The translations under genes and the position numbers were made by a program. This document shows, one piece after another, positions 19,311-30,311 of a stretch of DNA of 64,000 nt (position 1 is the stretch's first letter; every line of letters begins with the position of its first letter). This stretch comes from Lathyrus oleraceus. Lineage: Eukaryota > Streptophyta > Magnoliopsida > Fabales > Fabaceae. Below the pieces are notes generated by a model. The model was given only the letters and a program-made list of their open reading frames with translations. It searched no databases and was not told the DNA's origin. The stretch spans positions 243,347,068-243,411,067 of the forward strand of contig NC_066579.1 in NCBI RefSeq assembly GCF_024323335.1, read 5' to 3'.

Positions 19311-21210
19311 ATCTGAAAAGAAAGTCAAAAGCATAGCCTTCATGTCAAACACTGAAGAGAAAGAGGAAGAAAGTGGTCAAGATACTGATGGAGATCTGGC
19401 AAATGATGTAGCATTACTAGGGAGACAGTTCAGCAAACTTCTGAAAAAGATGGATGTGAGGTCTAAGTCTAATGTCAAGAACATCTCATCTGACATCAGT
19501 AGGTCCAATGATGCTGGAAGAAGTACAAGGTCTGATGAAAAGTCCAAACAAGGAAAAGGAGTTCAGTGCCATGAATGTGATGCGTATGGACACATCAGAG
19601 CTGAATGTGGGACCTACCTCAAGAAACAGAAGAAGAGTCTTGCTGCTACTTGGTCTAATGAAAGTGAAACAAAAGGAGAGTATGCAAATCTTGTGATTGT
19701 CTTGACTGGAAGATGGGGTTCTGATGAAGACTCAAGTGATGATGAAGTAACCTTTGATGATTTAGCCACTACCTACAGACAGTTGTGTCACAGAAGTGAA
19801 GAAATGTGTCAACAAGTGGAAAGTCAGAAAAAATTGATAGAACAACTGGAGGATGAGAAGACAAAACACATGGAAACCATCTCTAAGTTGAAGACTGAAG
19901 CAGTGTTCTTGAACTCCAAACTGGATGAGATGACAAAGTATGTCAGAATGCTAAACAATTGATCTGACACCTTAGACGAAATTCTCCAGACTGGAAAAAT
20001 GGCAGGAGATAAGTTTGGTCTTGGGTTCAATGAATCCAAACCTGAGTGTAGTCACACTGGTAGCAAACCAAAGATGTCACATCATGTATCACAACATCAT
20101 AAGGAAAGGCAACATAAAGGAAAATACCAAAGTTGGAAGTCTGGCCTTAGGTTTAATGAATCCAAACCTGAGTGTAGTCACACTGGTAGCAAACCAAAGA
20201 TGTCATATCATGTGTCACAACATCATAAAGGAAAACACCAAAGATGGAGATGTCATTACTGTGGAAAATTTGGCCACATAAAACCATTCTGCTTTAAGTT
20301 GTATGGCTATCCTAGTCCTTCTCATCATCAACCTAGAGTTAAACACCACATCCCTGTCAACAGAAAAAAATGGGTTCCTAGGAATGGTACTACTAACCTG
20401 ATAGCTCACACTTCCTTCAGAGTTTCAGCCAAAGAAGACAGGTATTTTGACAGTGGATGCTCCAAACACATGACTGGAAGCAAAAACCTGCTAACTGACC
20501 TTGATCCTCATTCCACCAGCTATGTAACCTTTGGTGATGGAGAAAAGGGTGAAATTAAGGGGATTGGAAAGTTAAACTGCCCTGGAGTCCCTAACCTTGA
20601 CAATGTGCTACTTGTTAAAAGACTGACTGCAAACCTAATCATCATCAGTCAACTATGTGACCAAGGACTAAATGTAAACTTCACAAAAATTGAATGTCTG
20701 ATTACTAATAAAGAAAATGAAGTGATCATGAAAGGAGTCAGGTCTAAGGACAACTGCTATATGTGGAGTTCTCAAGAAACGGGTTATTCATCAATGTGTA
20801 CTCTAGCCAAAGAAGAAGAAGTGAAGCTATGGCATCAAAAATTGGGCCATTTGTATCTTAAAGGAATGAAGAGGATTATATTTGTTGAAGCTGTCAGAGG
20901 AATCCAAAACATAAAGAGTGATGAAGGAATATTTCTGGGCTACTCAACATACAGCAGGGCATTTCGAGTCTGTAATTCCAGAACTAAAGTAATGATGGAA
21001 TCTATCAATGTTGTGGATGATGATCAACAGACTGATGTCACAGACGATGTTGAGACATCTCTAAATGATGCCATAGCTGATTTCCCAGAAAAAAGTAATA
21101 AGAGTAAACTCACTCAAGCTGAACCTGAAGCTGACATAATTAATAAGGGACCCTCTATCAGAATTCAGAAGGATCATCCTAAAGATCTCATTATAGGAGA
21201 ACCCAAATAA
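19311..21210 (+). pseudogene. gag-pol: gag 3' part, protease and integrase remnant of copia element 1
   Basis: Resumes the gag frame after element N. CCHC knuckle 1 is CHECDAYGHIRAEC (near 19567-19608). A coiled-coil-like Glu/Lys/Gln stretch follows (QQVESQKKLIEQLEDEKTKH), then TGA 19960-19962. Knuckle 2 is CHYCGKFGHIKPFC near 20251-20292. The copia protease box is FDSGCSKHMTG near 20447-20479. The pre-integrase stretch LWHQKLGHL is near 20828-20854. After about 20910 the sequence jumps to SDEGIFLGYS: the integrase catalytic core present in copia element 2 is deleted. The frame ends at TAA 21208-21210, after a one-base insertion relative to element 2. Confidence 0.88.
20017..20250 (+). repeat. 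In-frame 126-bp tandem duplication in gag of copia element 1
   Basis: GGTCTTGGGTTCAATGAATC at 20017 recurs, diverged, at 20143 (GGCCTTAGGTTTAATGAATC). The period is 42 codons and stays in frame. Copia element 2 has this segment once. The second copy has a small internal deletion and then leads into zinc knuckle 2. Confidence 0.88.
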
Positions 21211-22790
21211 AGGGGTCCCAACTAGATCAAGGGAAGTAATCTCACATGGTTGTTTTGTGTCCAAGATTGAGCCTAGGAATGTCAAGGAAGCCTTGACTGA
21301 TGAATTCTGGATCAATGCCATGCAGGAAGAGTTAGGCCAATTCAAGAGAAATGAAGTATGGGAACTGGTTCCAAGACCTGAAGGAATAAATGTTATTGGA
21401 ACAAAGTGGGTTTACAAGAATAAATCTGATGAACTAGGGGTGGTTACTAAAAATAAAGCAATATTAGTAGCACAAGGATACACTCAAGTTGAAGGAGTTG
21501 ACTTTGATGAAACATTTTCCCCTGTAGCTCGCCTTGAGTCCATTAGACTATTGCTTGGAGTGGCATGTATTCTGAAGTTTAAACTGTTCCAAATGGATGC
21601 AAAAAGTGCCTTCTTGAATGGTTACTTAAATGAGGAAGTGTATGTTGAACAACTCTAAAGGGTTTACAGATCCAAATCTTCCAAAGCATGTGTATAAGTT
21701 GAGGAAAGCCCTATATGGTTTGAAACAAGCTCCTAGGGCTTGGTATTATAGACTCACAGTGTTTCTCGTTAACCACGGATACAGAAAGGGAGGCATTGAC
21801 AAGACCTTATTTATTAAGAATGAAGGAGGAAAACTCATGGTGGCTCAAATATATGTGGATGATATTGTGTTTGGTGGGATGTCAGATCAGATGGTGGAAC
21901 ATTTTGTTAAACAAATGCAGTCTGAAATTGAAATGAGCCTTGTTGGAGAGCTGACATATTTATTTGGGTTACAAGTCAAACAGATGGAAGATTCTATCTT
22001 TCTATCTCAAAGCAAATATGCCAAAAACATTGTTAAGAAGTTTGGCATGGAGAATGCAAGTCATAAAAGGACACCTGCTCCTACTCATCTGAAAGTCTCT
22101 AAAGATGAAAATGGTGTTAGTGTAGATCAATGTCTCTACAAAAGCATGATAGGGAGTCTGCTATATCTCACAGTAAGCAGACCTGACATTGCTTTTGCTG
22201 TAGGTGTTTCTGCTAGATATCAAGCTGAACCAAAAGTCAGTCACATAAACCAAGTGAAAAGGATACTGAAATATGTCAATGGCACCAGTGACTATAGGAT
22301 GTTGTACACTCATGGATCTGGATCTATGCTGACTGGATACTATGATGCTGATTGGGATGGAAGTGCTGATGATAGGAAAAGAACATCAGGAGGATGCTTC
22401 TTCTTGGGGAACAACTTAATATCATGGTTTAGTAAGATACAAAATTGTGTGTCTCTGTCCACTGCTGAAGCTGAATACATAGCAGCTGGAAGTAGTTGTT
22501 CTCAACTAGTTTGGATGAAAGATATGCTGACAGAATACAATGTCACGCAAGATGTCATGACATTGTACTGTGACAACTTGAGTGCTATAAATATTTCTAA
22601 GAATCCTATTTAGCACAGCAGGACAAACATATTGATATTCGTCATCATTTCATTAGAGGACTAGTGGAAGATAAAATCATAGCCCTGGAGCATGTTGCTA
22701 CTGAAATGCAGTTAGCTGATATATTTACAAAGGCTTTGGATGCTAATCAATTTGAATGTCTAAAAGGGAAATTAGGGATTTTTAGCAATT
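21211..22790 (+). pseudogene. pol: Reverse transcriptase and RNase H of copia element 1
   Basis: RT N-terminal part is in frame from 21257 ([44 protein letters not shown]). A one-base insertion near 21650 moves it to the frame of 21630-22613, which carries [18 protein letters not shown] at 21852-21863 and [19 protein letters not shown]. RNase H follows with YDADWDGSADD, STAEAEYIAA and LYCDNLSA, so Asp-Glu-Asp are all visible. TAG at 22611-22613 and a one-base loss just after break the tail, which can be followed to about 22790 (DIFTKAL-like). RT catalytic residues are intact despite the frame breaks. Confidence 0.9.
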
Positions 22791-22992
22791 AATTTGGAGT
22801 GGAAATGGTAATAAAAATATTGTCTGCCCACTTAAAATAAAGTGCCTCATTTATGGTAAATCATCACCTAGTATTGGAACTTCCATCTATAGCCTTTTCA
22901 CACGCAACCTCTACTCAAACATTTCCACCTTCCTTCAACTTCATCAACCTTCTCTTTTAGGGCAACAAAAACCTTTCCACAAGAAAAACAAG

Positions 22993-24831
22993 ATGTCACA
23001 ACATCCTTCACCATCTGGTTCTAAAACTACCAAACCTGCGCACAAAGATAGAACGCCCTCTATGGACTTTCTTAATGAAGATATTTTGGACGTGATTCCC
23101 CTGTCTGTCATTCCAGGAGACGCTCCTGGTACATCCTCCACTGCATGCCCTACTCAAGGTAACAATTCCAATATCCCCTCCAGCTCTACTTATACTCCTA
23201 GTTCTAAGGACGACATGCATCACACTGGTCGTGTTATAAGGAACCTTGTCACGAGAATCCTCAATGAAGGACACTCTGTAAAGGGAGTTTCTACTCCTCT
23301 ATCAAGAAGGGACCCCTCTCCCGAGGTTGGACCTCACAATGAGAAGGAGGATGATTCCTCTAGGTCTGAAAAAGATATAACTGCTGAAAGATTATGCTCT
23401 TTAGGGCAAACTTTGTCTAGTAAGAAATTTGTGGCATCACCTACTGCCAATGCTTCACAGTCTAAGAAGCATGATTCTACAAAGAAGGTGATTGACCTAG
23501 AAGATGAGAGTTCAGATGATGAAGATGATAGCTTGCTTCATCACTTGAAGCCTAGTGTGGCTAAGAGGATGAAGACTAGAAAGGGTACGTCTGTGGCTGA
23601 AATGATGTCAGCCAAAACTGCTAAAAAAGCTACTGCTGTAGGCCCCTTAAAGTCTTGGAGCAAGGTTGAGGCGAAGAAGAGGAAAGTGAGAGACAGTTCT
23701 GACTCAGATGAAGATGTTGAAGAAGATTTCCCTGACATCTCCCCGGCCAAGAGGACAACTATTAGGAAATCCACTGAAAAAGTTGTTGCTGTACACCTGA
23801 ATAATATTTCTTTCCATCTTGAAGATGGAGCAGCTAAATGGAAGTTTGTAATCCAAAGACGGGTGCCTGTGGAGAGAGAACTAGGGAAGGATGCTATGGA
23901 GGTTAAAGAGGTCATGGACCTGATTAAAAATTCTGGACTAATAAAATTATTGCTGGGTTATCTCAGTGTTATGAAGGACTGGTGAAAGAATTTGTGGTCA
24001 ACATCCCTGAGGACATTGTTGATAAAAACAACTGAGTTTTGTAAAGTGTTTGTAAGAGGGAAGTGTGTCAATTTTTCTCCAACTATGATTAATAAGTTTC
24101 TAGGAAGAGGAACAGAAGGTGCATGTGAACTGGAAGCCACAGACAATGAGGTCTGTAGGGAAATAATTGCAAGACAATTCAAGGAGTGGCCTAGCAAGAA
24201 GCATCTCCCTGCTGGAAAGCTAACTGTGAAATATGCTATTCTGCACAAGATAGGGTCAGCAAATTTGGTGCCAACCAATCACATATCTACAATCTCAAAT
24301 GCCCTTGGAAGGTTCATCTTTGCTGTTGGAACCAAGCTGAAATTTGATTATGGTAGATTCATGTTTGAACAAATTGTCAAACATGCTTCTACAAATGCAG
24401 TGAAGCTACCCATAGCTTTTCCCTCAATAATTTGTGGGATTATCATGAGCCAGCAACCTGGAATTCTGGGCACAAATGATCTTCCTAGTAGAAGAAAACC
24501 TCCTCTATCAGTTCATTACAAATTGTTTGAAGACAGTCATGTCAATGACATTGTCATGACATCTGCTGTGAAGAAGCCAACCTAAAAAGGTGGCCTTATT
24601 GCTGAGTTGAAAGAAACTTGTAAGGAATTGGATACTGGGATAAGGGTAGCAAAAGCCAGGAAAGAAGCTTTGGAGGCTCTGATTGAAAGCTTGGAGCAAG
24701 TTGATAGAGATAATGTTGGACAGGCCAAGGAAACAGAAGCCCAAACCTTTAGTGAGAGGTCTGAATCTCAAGATGAATCAAGTGGCATTTCTGGTTCTGA
24801 AGCTGATGAAGATGCAAGCTCCTCTGGCTAG
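22993..24831 (+). pseudogene. Extra ORF after pol in copia element 1 (often called env-like in Sireviruses)
   Basis: Follows pol by about 200 bp and starts at ATG 22993 (MSQHPSPSGSKTTK). The N-terminal half is Ser/Thr/Asp-rich and disordered-looking. It holds basic clusters KRMKTRKG and AKKRKVR followed by SSDSDEDVEEDF. A conserved globular half follows: VVAVHLNNISFHLEDGAAKW, REIIARQFKEWPSKKHLPAG, GRFIFAVGTKLKFDYGRFMF, DLPSRRKPPLSVHYKLFE. A Glu/Ser-rich tail ends at TAG 24829-24831. TGA 23983-23985 with two compensating small indels, and TAA 24583-24585, break it. I see no signal peptide or obvious membrane segment. The globular part resembles what databases call putative plant transposon protein; function unknown. 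Confidence 0.8.
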
Positions 24832-25445
24832 TTTTGTTGAAGTTGTCCCCCACTTTTCTGATGGTGTGCTGTGATGGATGTTCTTTTGGAAGACATGTTT
24901 TGATGCCTTGATGTATTTTTTTATGGGTTCTTTTTGGTTTTTATGGATTCTTATCTCAGCTTGTATAGCTGTGTATGTTTGTGGATCTGTAACACCTAAC
25001 AATATGCTCTGACATTCTGTGTGACATTCTATTTGACTAATAGACATTTATTTTGTCTCGTTGGTCTCTTTGGTCTCTTTTGGCTAAAAAGGGGGAGAAG
25101 TAGCTAAAGGAGCTGTAGCTAAAGTAGCTATGCTATAAACAGATGACAAATGATGTTGAAGATGATATATGTTGGAGATAATCTGTTTAGTACAGGTGTT
25201 GTTGAAGGAGATGTTAGATGAGGAGGTGTATGTTACAGGTGATGTTGAAGGTGTTGTCTGTGTTGAGCAGACTGGGGGGAGGAAGAGCACAAGCGCATGT
25301 GTGTTTAATATGTGTTTACTAGTTGCTATTTTAGCTAGTAAATGTGTGTGTATTACTTCTGCTGCTAAACTGCTTATGTGATTATTCTCTTGTGAAACAA
25401 ATGGTCTGATGTATGTTTTAGCCAAAATATGCCAAAGGGGGAGTT
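24832..25445 (+). other. 3' untranslated region of copia element 1 with two polypurine tracts
   Basis: No gene. AAAAAGGGGGAGAAG at 25086-25100 is a first, internal purine tract; copia element 2 has the identical tract at 47644-47658. AAAGGGGGAG at 25434-25443, two bases before the 3' LTR, is the expected primer for plus-strand DNA. Between them lies GT-rich unremarkable sequence. Confidence 0.7.
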
Positions 25446-26405
25446 TGTTGGTTCTATGTGTTGGCAGCAATTTTGGTAAAACCTAGAGTGTTCAAAAGTT
25501 GTCACAAGTGTTTTCTTGACATAAGATAATAGGTTCCTGCAGGGTATTTAAATTGTGAATGTGCAGGATTTTACTGAGATGTCAGACCCGATGTCATGAC
25601 ATTTGTATACAAAACATTCAGTCTAAATGTTATGTATTGTGTGATTGCGCTTTTTATGCTAATATTTGTGTGATTGATGAGATGATTGAACGCGTCATTC
25701 AATCAGTAATTAAAACTAGATTGAGTTATTTTCCAACGAGATATTATCAGCTGTCATAAGAAGATACAAATGGAAAATAGCTTTAGGGTTTTATGATGTC
25801 CAAGCCCAGCCAAAACTTCTATAAAAAGGGCATGGAAAACCTGGTTTTGATACACAATAATTAACGAACGAAATATTAAGATAGAATAAGGGTTTTAGTC
25901 TTGTGTGGTCGTGTGTATTGTGAGCCATTCATTCATCCATAGATGATTGAATTGGACTGACTTCTGAGTTGTAATTTGTCCACTCTAAGCTTTGAAGCAT
26001 GAGTGTGTGTTTACTTGGTTGAAGTTTTTAAGCAAGATCAACTATGTGTTCTTGAAGAGTGTCTTCTTTCATTGTAATATTTGTTTTTACATCACTGCTG
26101 TGATTGAGGGGGAGTGAGTAGGATCTCATATCTAAGAGTTCTTAGATAGAAGTCACACGGGTAGAGATTAGGTGAAAAAACTGTAATTTGAAGTTGTTTA
26201 CTGAGAGTCTTTGAACTAATTCTGTTTAGTGGATTTCCTTCCTAGCTTGGTAGCCCCTGGACGTAGGTGAGTTTGCACCGAACTGTGTTAACAATTGCTT
26301 GTGTCACTTGTATTACTGTTCTTTATCTTTTATCCTGTTTATATTGTTCAGATATTAGTGTCGTGACATTACCTTTGACATCTCATATCTGATACCAGAA
26401 TTTCA
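25446..26405 (+). repeat. 3' LTR of copia element 1
   Basis: 960 bp, TGTTGGTTC...CAGAATTTCA, partner of 6560-7520. TATA box at 25820-25828. Followed by TTTAT, the second half of the target duplication. Confidence 0.92.
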
Positions 26406-26410
26406 TTTAT

Positions 26411-28975
26411 TTTGATCATTTTAAAATTAAATTTTTAAATCAAAATCAATTTTCTTAAAATATATAAAAGCAAAAACTTTTCCAAAGCAAGTAACATTAA
26501 TATCAACAACCTTTCAGTGAATAGCAAGTTCTTAAGTGTGAAGCATCCGAGGTTCCCCAAGCAGTAACTCTTCAGGTATCTCTAGGCATCAGTGTTGATT
26601 CATTTCCTCAGTAGAGTGTTGTTGTCCTCAGCTAGCGGATTCAGTTCCCCGGTGGAGTGTTTGTTACACCAGTGGAGTTTCTTTCTGTTCCCCAACTGAA
26701 TTGATTAATTAAGATCCCCAGTGGCATGTCCTTATCCCCAATAGAATTTCGGCCTTTCCAGCAGAGTTTGTTTTTCCTCAGTAGGTAGATCGTCATCAGA
26801 AGATGTTTGATCTCTCCCCAGTAGATCACTTTGGTGTCCCCACCAAGCGTCGCATCCTTGCTCCCCGTCAGAGTTTCCTCCTGGTTTCTGAGCAGCTTTT
26901 TTATTCTTCCCCAGTAGGTTTGTCTCCCATTTTTATGGTGTTGACCTAAAATTCCCTACGGTTTGGATGTTTTATCCTCAGCAGATCTCCTCCTTCCCTA
27001 ACTAGGGTTGCCTTTTGGATGTTGATCTCTCTGTTCTCCAACAGTTTGTCTCCATGATGCTTGTGGATTGACCGAGGATTGTACCGGTGGTTCAATTTCT
27101 TTGTGACATCTCCGTATCCTTCGTGATTGTTTTGTCAGCATAATCATCATATATACATATACATATACATTCATATAATTTCATGATTTTGCATATCCTG
27201 CATATTTGATTTGTTTGAGATTTTCATTCTCTATTATGGCGGTACTTTATCCCCATACCAATTCTGGTGTCTGTCCTCTTTCAATTATAGAGTGTCAGCC
27301 CCTAAGCAGAAAAGACTTTAACCTTTTTCTGTTTCCCCACTAAGTTTATTTCCTCGTGGATGATTGTTATTTCGGTTTCCTCTCCAGCAAATTTTTTGGA
27401 TGGATTTACTCCCCTTGAGTTATGTCCTCATTGGGTGGAAGTCTTGATTGACCGTTTCTTTCTAGCTCTTACCTAGATTAATATTTTGATCCCCTAAGAG
27501 TCTATTACCCAGTAACTGGTAATATTCTTCTTAGTTTATGGTTTGTTACTTCTTGCCCAATACCCAACAAAATTACCCCTTTTCTCCCCAGTGGAGTCCC
27601 CGGAAGTATATCCTTAATATGTTCATCTTAACCAGGTGACGAATATCTTTCTTTCCCCCCCGCAGGAGTCTATCCTAGATATGTTCACTTTAACCAGTGA
27701 TGAATATTCTCTCCTTTGGTATTCTACCCAGTAAAAAGGTAGTTGTAATTCCTACTCTTTTGTTCCCCAGAGAGTTAATCCTTGATATGTTCATCTTAAT
27801 CGATGACGGGTTTTCTTATCCTTGTTGGTCTTCTACCCAGTAACCGGTAGTTGTAAATCCTATTGTTACCCTTTAGCGGAGTCTATCCTTGATATGTTCA
27901 CTTTAACTAGTGACGGATTTTTTCTTCTTTGGTATTCTATCCAGTAACTGATAGATGTAATCCCTATTTTTTCTCCCCTTTTCAGAGTCTATCCTTGATA
28001 TGTTCATCTTAACCGGTGACAGATTTTCTCTTTGATTGGTCTTCTACCCAGTAACCGGTAGTTGTAAATCCTACTTTGTCCCCTCGCAGAGTTAATCCTT
28101 GATATGTTCATCCTAACCGGTGAGAGATTCTCACTCTGACGGTTTTCTATCCAGTTTTCAATAGATGTAATTCCCCTTTTGTTCAGTTTCTATATCCTTG
28201 ATATGTTCATCCTAATCGATGACTGGTATCCTCCTCGACATCCCCACGCAAGTCTATCCTTGATATGTTCATCTTAATCGGTGACGGATTTTCTTCCCTG
28301 TCGAGTTTATTCTTGATATGTTCATCCTAACCGATGACGAATACTCTCACCCTTTGGTCTTCTGCCCAGTAACTGGTAGTTGTAAATCCTATTTTCCGCA
28401 GTTTCCCCAGCAAGGCTATTCTTACCCAGTAACCGGTAATGAATACTTCCTCCTGACGGTCCTCAGTGAGTCATCCTTGATATGTTCATCCTAACCGATG
28501 ACGGATGTTCTCCCTGTCATATCTTTATTATCTCCTTACCCAATAGCAGATAGTAGATAATAGATTTCTACTCCTCTTTTGTTGAAGTTTAACGCTTCCC
28601 CAGTCGAGTCGAGTGCGCATTTCCTTAGTGAAATCGCTTTCCCCTGCATGAGCCGAATACTTCAGTGTTATCCTGACTTATTCGTATCCCTTGCATGTGC
28701 TGTTTATTTCCCCAGCTGAGTCTTTCCATTTTTTATTCGGATCCCCTCGAGTCCCCCAGTAGTTTTAAGTTGAAGCCTGGCCTACGCATAACTCCTTTTA
28801 TCCCCCAGAGTCTATGTCTCCCTAGTGAGTTTTCCTTACGGAATGCATTGTACTCCTGCGGACTTTCGGTCTCTCTGATTTCTTTTCCTTTGTGGCAATA
28901 TTTCCCGACATAGCATTAATTTTTTGCATTCATATCATTTGCATCATGAGGTCTCTTAGGGATCAAAAGTGGGTT
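26411..28975 (+). mobile_element. Ogre/Tat element A resumed: 3' untranslated region
   Basis: Continues element A after the copia insertion. No gene. The first part (26411-27480) has scattered phrases like TTCCCCGGTGGAGTG (26645) and TCCCCAGTGG, resembling the primer-site complement. 27503-28501 is a hairpin array. 28590-28960 returns to CCCCAG phrases, ending with GCATCATGAGGTCTCTTAGGGA, the same phrase that lies about 120 bp before the 3' LTR in element D (62206). Soon after that the sequence changes to the LTR end of element B, so A's own 3' LTR is missing or truncated. Confidence 0.75.
27503..28501 (+). repeat. Interleaved array of two stem-loop families in the 3' UTR of element A
   Basis: Family 1 has 5-7 bp stems around CAGTAACC-like loops: 27503 TATTACC/GGTAATA, 27724 and 27833 CTACC/GGTAG, 27937 CTATC/GATAG, 28044 CTACC/GGTAG, 28362 CTGCC/GGTAG, 28422 TTACC/GGTAA. 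Most are followed by TTGTAAATCC-like text. Family 2, preceded by CTTGATATGT, has 5-bp stems around YTAACC-like loops: 27685 TCACT/AGTGA, 27791 TCATC/GATGA, 27898 TCACT/AGTGA, 28004 TCATC/GGTGA, 28108, 28207, 28269, 28322, 28486. Both show changes on both sides of the stem that keep pairing. Confidence 0.82.
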
Positions 28976-28979
28976 TCTA

Positions 28980-29435
28980 TATGACATTCTTGTCTATTGG
29001 ATTGCATCCCATTGGTCAGATCTTTTCAACTCTTAACTTTTAATTTTTGCTTAGGATTAGTCTCTTCATCTCCTCCCATTTCTTAAATTTCAAATCACTC
29101 CCTCTTTTCAAAACCTTCTTTGCTTGTGATTTCTAAACTTAGACTTTATTGCAAATTAGAAACTTTGGCCTTATACCATTGTATTTTTGAACTCTTTTCT
29201 TAAATCAAACTTGTAAATGAACTTAACCATATTGACTTAAAATTTCAAAAGACAAAAAGAACCCCCTTACCGGTAATCTCTGGCATTTTATTGGTTTTCA
29301 TTTTAAAACTTCTTATCTTTGGGTTTTTTCGTACTTTTCCCTTTTCCGTTGGAAACAATAAAAGCGCGATAGCGACTCTAGTTTTATTGACGTTAAGTTC
29401 ATCCATAGCTTAATGGTCATGAACTTACCGCTACA
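28980..29435 (+). repeat. 3' end of an Ogre LTR (element B), 5'-truncated
   Basis: Ends CCGCTACA at 29435, as does the LTR of element D (54606). Contains AATAAAAGCGCGATAGCGACTCT (29357-29379), the counterpart of the poly(A)-signal plus partial primer-site block in D. The start of this LTR is absent; it meets the 3' UTR of element A near 28975. Confidence 0.7.
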
Positions 29436-29444
29436 GATATTAAG

Positions 29445-29462
29445 TGGAGACTTACCTGGGGA
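29445..29462 (+). other. Degenerate primer-binding site of element B
   Basis: TGGAGACTTACCTGGGGA, in the position where D has TGGCGACTCTGCTGGGGA; four differences. Confidence 0.7.
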
Positions 29463-30311
29463 GTAGTCCTCAGTGGGTTTAGCCTACTTTTTATGTGTGT
29501 ATATAATTGTATATTTGATGTTTGTATACTTGTTTGTGTGATATGATCTGCTTGTTGTACTTGGTGATCTCTGAGCGGTGAGATAAGTTCTAACCCGAAC
29601 TTGAGTGCAATTAAGATAGGAGGATGGTATGGTCATGTTCGACTTGTGTGGAGTAGTCCTTAACAAGTTGGCTTGAGACCCATCTACTTAGTGGAGACCC
29701 TTTTGGAGATATTCATGTCACACAAGTTACTTATGGTTAGGCATTACTCTCTTTGATTTGGGGTCCGAGAAGCTGAGGACCGTAGAACATTTAACACAAC
29801 ATGACCTATTTAGGATGTAGTGCGGAGACTGTTCAAGTGTAGAATTGATAACAATTGTTACACGATACTACACTCAGACGAGTTTCTCTTGAGAATATTA
29901 TAGGTTGATGAGTCAGTCATCCTAACATGTAATATCCGATAGATGGAATTAAGACTCTGGGAACTTTTTAGAACATGATCTACAGGTGTTTATCCTTAGT
30001 ACACTCCTTTGGAATGGTTCTGAACTTGACTCCATGCTCGTGACTCACAACAAACCCTTGATTCTTGGTTGATCTAATCAAGTCTTGTCAATACCAATGG
30101 AACTTGGGTGTTGATAAAGTGAAAACCATAATCCACCAAAATGGATGATTGATCTTGACAATGACTTGATTCATCCCTTGACCTTTGTTTGTTTGCCTTG
30201 TGTGTGATCTCTTACTTATGATTGCTGCATTCATGCATCCATGCGCATCATGACATTCATCACAAAATAGCTTCAAGAAATTGAGGTTTTATTTGGAAAT
30301 ATTTTCAGACC
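29463..30311 (+). other. Untranslated leader of element B with conserved stem-loops
   Basis: No gene. Homologous to the leaders of N and D. AAGTTC at 29585-29590 pairs with GAACTT at 29597-29602. A long imperfect hairpin lies at 30076-30171: AATCAAGTC pairs with GACTTGATT, and TTGTCAA with TTGACAA across one bulged base. Confidence 0.7.

Larger units (their letters stand above)
6560..26405 (+). mobile_element. Sirevirus-type Ty1/copia element 1, interrupted by element N
   Basis: Bounded by two direct LTRs (6560-7520 and 25446-26405), both TG...CA. TTTAT lies immediately outside each end (6555-6559 and 26406-26410), a perfect 5-bp target duplication. The order is LTR, initiator-Met-type primer site, gag with UBN2-like and CCHC parts, protease, integrase remnant, RT, RNase H, an extra ORF, polypurine tract, LTR. 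RT downstream of integrase marks Ty1/copia; the extra ORF after pol and the zinc knuckles point to the Sirevirus (SIRE/Maximus) lineage. It is inserted in the 3' UTR of element A. Element N (8098-19305) sits in its gag. Confidence 0.9.

Noticed and set aside
23992..24585. Separate small gene downstream of the extra ORF in copia 1
   Set aside because: It is the continuation of the same ORF after two compensating small indels and a stop; copia 2 shows the joined order.
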